Below, one piece after another: positions 49,648 through 51,907 of a DNA stretch of 51,907 nt. The stretch is from positions 1-51,907 of the forward strand of contig DATLOM010000004.1 of NCBI GenBank assembly GCA_035536185.1, given 5' to 3'. Origin of the DNA: GCA-2861595 sp035536185 (GTDB lineage: Bacteria > Actinomycetota > Acidimicrobiia > Acidimicrobiales > GCA-2861595). The position numbers and the translations under genes were made by a program. The notes beneath the pieces are model-generated. The model had not been told where the DNA came from, searched no databases, and was given only the letters and a program-made list of their open reading frames with translations. Each line of letters starts with the position of its first letter. Positions within the stretch are counted from its first letter, which is position 1.

Positions 49648-50847
49648 GTGCAAGAAGCTGCAGCGGTGCGCTGGCGCAAGTACGGCAAGGACCGGCTCTA
49701 CGTCAACGCGGCCGATGGCAGTCGCCTCGGCTGGCGGGACCTGCTCACCGGTGCCGACAACCTCGAACCGGGGGCATCGGCCGAGGTGTACCACGCCGTC
49801 GTCAACGGCTGGTTGGACGAGCAACCGGCACTGCGGCAGCGAGAGACCGTCCGACAGCGAACTGCGACATGCTCCGGTGACGACGCACTGGCCGGGGAGC
49901 GCGACGGCGTCTCCACGGGGACCGACCCCGAACATGGGCCCAAGCCGAGCGAGCCGGCGGTGGACGGACGAGACGTCTTGGTCGGCGAGGCGCCGTCGGC
50001 GTCGGCGTCGGATTACTCCGTCGCCGCCGTCGTGGACGGGGCCGGCGGAACGGCAATTGCCGAACAGGCCACCCAAGGGTCAACACCAGCCGAATCTGCC
50101 GCCACCGAGCACGAGCACGACGTCGACGAGCTGGTGGCCTCCCTGGTCGCCGCCGACGAGTCCGACGTCGCTCCCGATCACGATGCGGCGCTCGACGCGG
50201 AGGCGACCGACGATGAGGCCTGGGAGGATCTGGCCGAGCGCCTTCCCGGCGCAGCCGCCCGGGCCGAGGCAGTTCGCCTGCGCAGGGAAAGCCCGATCCG
50301 CACCGCGGTGGCCAGGGTGCTGCGGGTCCACACCGACGAACGGGCTTGGCGCATCGGTGCCGATGGCGAGGAGAAGATCGCTGTCCGCTTGGCCAAGCTG
50401 GCCAAGCGCGATCCGCAGTGGCGGTTCCTCCATGCTGTGCCGGTCGGCGATCGGGGCAGCGACATCGACCACCTGATCATCGGTCCTCCCGGAGTGTTCA
50501 CACTCAACGCCAAGAACCATCCCGGTGCCAAGATCTGGATCGGCGGCGACACCTTCCTGGTCAACGGCCAGCGCCAGCCCTACGTCCGCAACGGCCGGTT
50601 CGAGGCCCGTCGGGCCGCCAGGCTGCTCTCAGCCGCCACCAGCGCGCCTGTCGTGGCGGTCGGTGTCATCGTGCCTGTCGGCGCCGCCGACATCCGCGTA
50701 AAGAAGCTGCCGGCGGACGTCAAGGTCGTGAACAGGATGAGGCTCGTGCGCTGGCTCGAGTCCTTGCCGCCCGTTCTTCCACCCGAGCGCATCGACGCTC
50801 TCTTCAACGCGGCGCGCCGGTCAACAACGTGGCAGCCCGCGAAGTGA
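49648..50847 (+). CDS. NERD-domain (nuclease-related) protein
   Basis: This 399-residue protein has an N-terminal segment (about 8-55; RWRKYGKDRLYVNAADGSRLGW), a long acidic, low-complexity spacer (about 55-195), and a C-terminal NERD domain from about 230 (GADGEEKIAVRLAKL, GDRGSDIDHLIIGPPGVFTLNAKN, AARLLSA). The DIDH acidic and NAK elements match the presumed PD-(D/E)XK-like site. Function is unproven; members occur in bacterial defence and plasmid contexts. The GTG start is the first in frame and has no strong ribosome site, so the N-terminus is uncertain. Confidence 0.78.
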   Translation: MQEAAAVRWRKYGKDRLYVNAADGSRLGWRDLLTGADNLEPGASAEVYHAVVNGWLDEQPALRQRETVRQRTATCSGDDALAGERDGVSTGTDPEHGPKPSEPAVDGRDVLVGEAPSASASDYSVAAVVDGAGGTAIAEQATQGSTPAESAATEHEHDVDELVASLVAADESDVAPDHDAALDAEATDDEAWEDLAERLPGAAARAEAVRLRRESPIRTAVARVLRVHTDERAWRIGADGEEKIAVRLAKLAKRDPQWRFLHAVPVGDRGSDIDHLIIGPPGVFTLNAKNHPGAKIWIGGDTFLVNGQRQPYVRNGRFEARRAARLLSAATSAPVVAVGVIVPVGAADIRVKKLPADVKVVNRMRLVRWLESLPPVLPPERIDALFNAARRSTTWQPAK

Positions 50848-51148
50848 GCTCGAGTTCAGGGGCGACGACGGGCGCCCAGAACCGCCAGTTCGCGGATGGG
50901 CAGCGCTCGGGACGGATATCTTGCCGGCGTCATTACCGGGCGCCTGCGATGTGCCGTTATGCAGTGTCCCACACCGGCACTTTCGCTACGCGCCGGGCGG
51001 AGCCTGCCGCACATTCTGGGGCGCGCGTTCGGGGACCCCCGCACCTGTAGGAGCGCGCCCAGAGCCCGACCTGTCGCTGCGTGACCTGTCGGTGGCCAGC
51101 GGACCCGCACCGTGCGAGCCACCACCCAGCCGTCCAGTGCGGCCTTCG
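50848..51148. other. Gap between the NERD gene and the hydrolase gene
   Basis: About 300 bp with no recognised gene or RNA. The open frames here (for example 50856-51191 minus) overlap the hydrolase 3' end and show no protein pattern. Confidence 0.5.
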
Positions 51149-51907
51149 CTACTTCACGCCGCTCACAAACTCCGTCACGGCGGCGACCCACATGTCGGGG
51201 TGAGTCAGGTGGGGCACGTGCCCAGCTTCAGGCAGAGTCTTCACCCGCGCACTCTTCACCGCCTCCACCAACCGGGTGATGATCGTCCCGAAGAACGGCG
51301 CGCTCTGATCACCTCCCGTCAGCAGGATGGAGGATGGGAAATTGGCAAGTGCGTCGAGGTCGATGGTGAACCCGTCGCTGTCGCGGAGTTCGCCGGAGAA
51401 CGTCCTCGCGTTGCGGATCATGGCCCCTTGCTCTTCGGGGGACATGTCGTCCCAGGCGCCTGGCCCCATCACCATTTCGACGAAGAGCCGAGCTCCCGCC
51501 TCGGTGTTACCCCCGTCGATGAGCGAAACGACGGCGTCCAGTCCTTCGATGAGCTCGGTGACGACTGGGTCGTCGCCAGCCAGGGCAAGCAGCGGCGGCT
51601 CATGGGCACACACCGAGCGGACCAACTCGGGACGACGTTCGGCAAGGCCCAGTGTGATCGACCCGCCGAACGAGTTCCCAACGAGATTCGCCGGTGCCAA
51701 ACCGAGTGCCTCGATCAGCGCGGCCAAGTCATCCTCATCGTCACGGCGGGTTCCCGGCTCGCGCGGCTCCTCGCTGTCCGTATGTCCCCGACGGTCGTAG
51801 CTGACTACGCGAAATGACTTGGCGAGGTCGTCCTCGACCAGGGCCCACACGTGACGGTCGTCCCAACTCCCGTGCACAAGCACAATCGGTGGGCCATGAC
51901 CAGCGTC
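51149..51907 (-). CDS. Alpha/beta-hydrolase, 5' end beyond the window
   Basis: This is a hydrolase of the alpha/beta fold with the HGSWDD oxyanion region, the nucleophile elbow GNSFGGS, and GHVPHLTHP near the C-terminus supplying the catalytic His. The frame runs to the window end (PPIVLVHGSW) so the true start is not seen. The best in-window start is at 51883. Substrate is unknown; such enzymes act on esters, lactones or haloalkanes. It is about 300 bp from the NERD gene and converges on it. Confidence 0.82.
   Translation of the reverse strand, partial: DAGHGPPIVLVHGSWDDRHVWALVEDDLAKSFRVVSYDRRGHTDSEEPREPGTRRDDEDDLAALIEALGLAPANLVGNSFGGSITLGLAERRPELVRSVCAHEPPLLALAGDDPVVTELIEGLDAVVSLIDGGNTEAGARLFVEMVMGPGAWDDMSPEEQGAMIRNARTFSGELRDSDGFTIDLDALANFPSSILLTGGDQSAPFFGTIITRLVEAVKSARVKTLPEAGHVPHLTHPDMWVAAVTEFVSGVK

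Overview
The window is about 52 kb of very GC-rich, gene-dense chromosome from a high-GC Gram-positive bacterium. It is most likely a member of the Acidimicrobiia. The evidence is frequent GTG and TTG starts with 4-bp stop/start overlaps, TTAGG-N4-CCTAA iron boxes of the DtxR/IdeR type, and a CpaB-like protein. A secreted protease also ends in GYWLVASDGG-type repeats, which from general knowledge are common in Acidimicrobiia secretomes. No rRNA, tRNA or CRISPR array was seen.

Left part (1-16.6 kb): a CpaB-like gene converges on a uppP-pmbA-tldD operon. Next come a flippase-like membrane protein and an unusual single-ORF fusion of a PAP2 phosphatase with a geranylgeranyl diphosphate synthase. 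A secreted metalloprotease follows, then a carotenoid locus: crtI-crtB, a crtQ-like glycosyltransferase and, on the opposite strand, crtYc-crtYd-crtZ plus a crtO-like acyltransferase. dxs is divergent from crtYc. Together these genes supply isoprenoid precursor, GGPP, phytoene, lycopene, a cyclised and hydroxylated C40 carotenoid, and probably a glycosylated, acylated end product.

Middle part (16.5-24.8 kb): a SRAP protein whose 3' end overlaps dxs, an ABC1/UbiB kinase, a MerR regulator, a methyltransferase, a lipoprotein, an ECF sigma factor with a coupled membrane protein, a LuxR-type regulator with a small secreted protein, and an EAL-REC phosphodiesterase.

Iron region (24.8-30.7 kb): three IdeR-like boxes. 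One lies about 100 bp upstream of bfd-bfr. The other two lie close to the starts of a ferric ABC transporter (three genes) and of an iron-associated lipoprotein. A 166-bp imperfect palindrome fills the gap between the binding-protein and permease genes exactly.

Right-centre (30.7-45.1 kb): a CHASE3-type hybrid histidine kinase with HPt, a DHH phosphoesterase (NrnA-like), amt-glnK, nhaA, rtcB, a 1405-residue mosaic subtilase and a long coiled-coil protein.

Right end (45.1-51.9 kb): an accessory island. It holds a Fic AMPylase divergent from an AbiE-like pair (nuclease-like/winged-helix antitoxin plus nucleotidyltransferase) with a perfect 16-bp-arm palindrome between them, a decayed IS3-type transposase, a NERD-domain protein and a 5'-truncated alpha/beta hydrolase. 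Function calls come from motifs read by eye; no database search was run.
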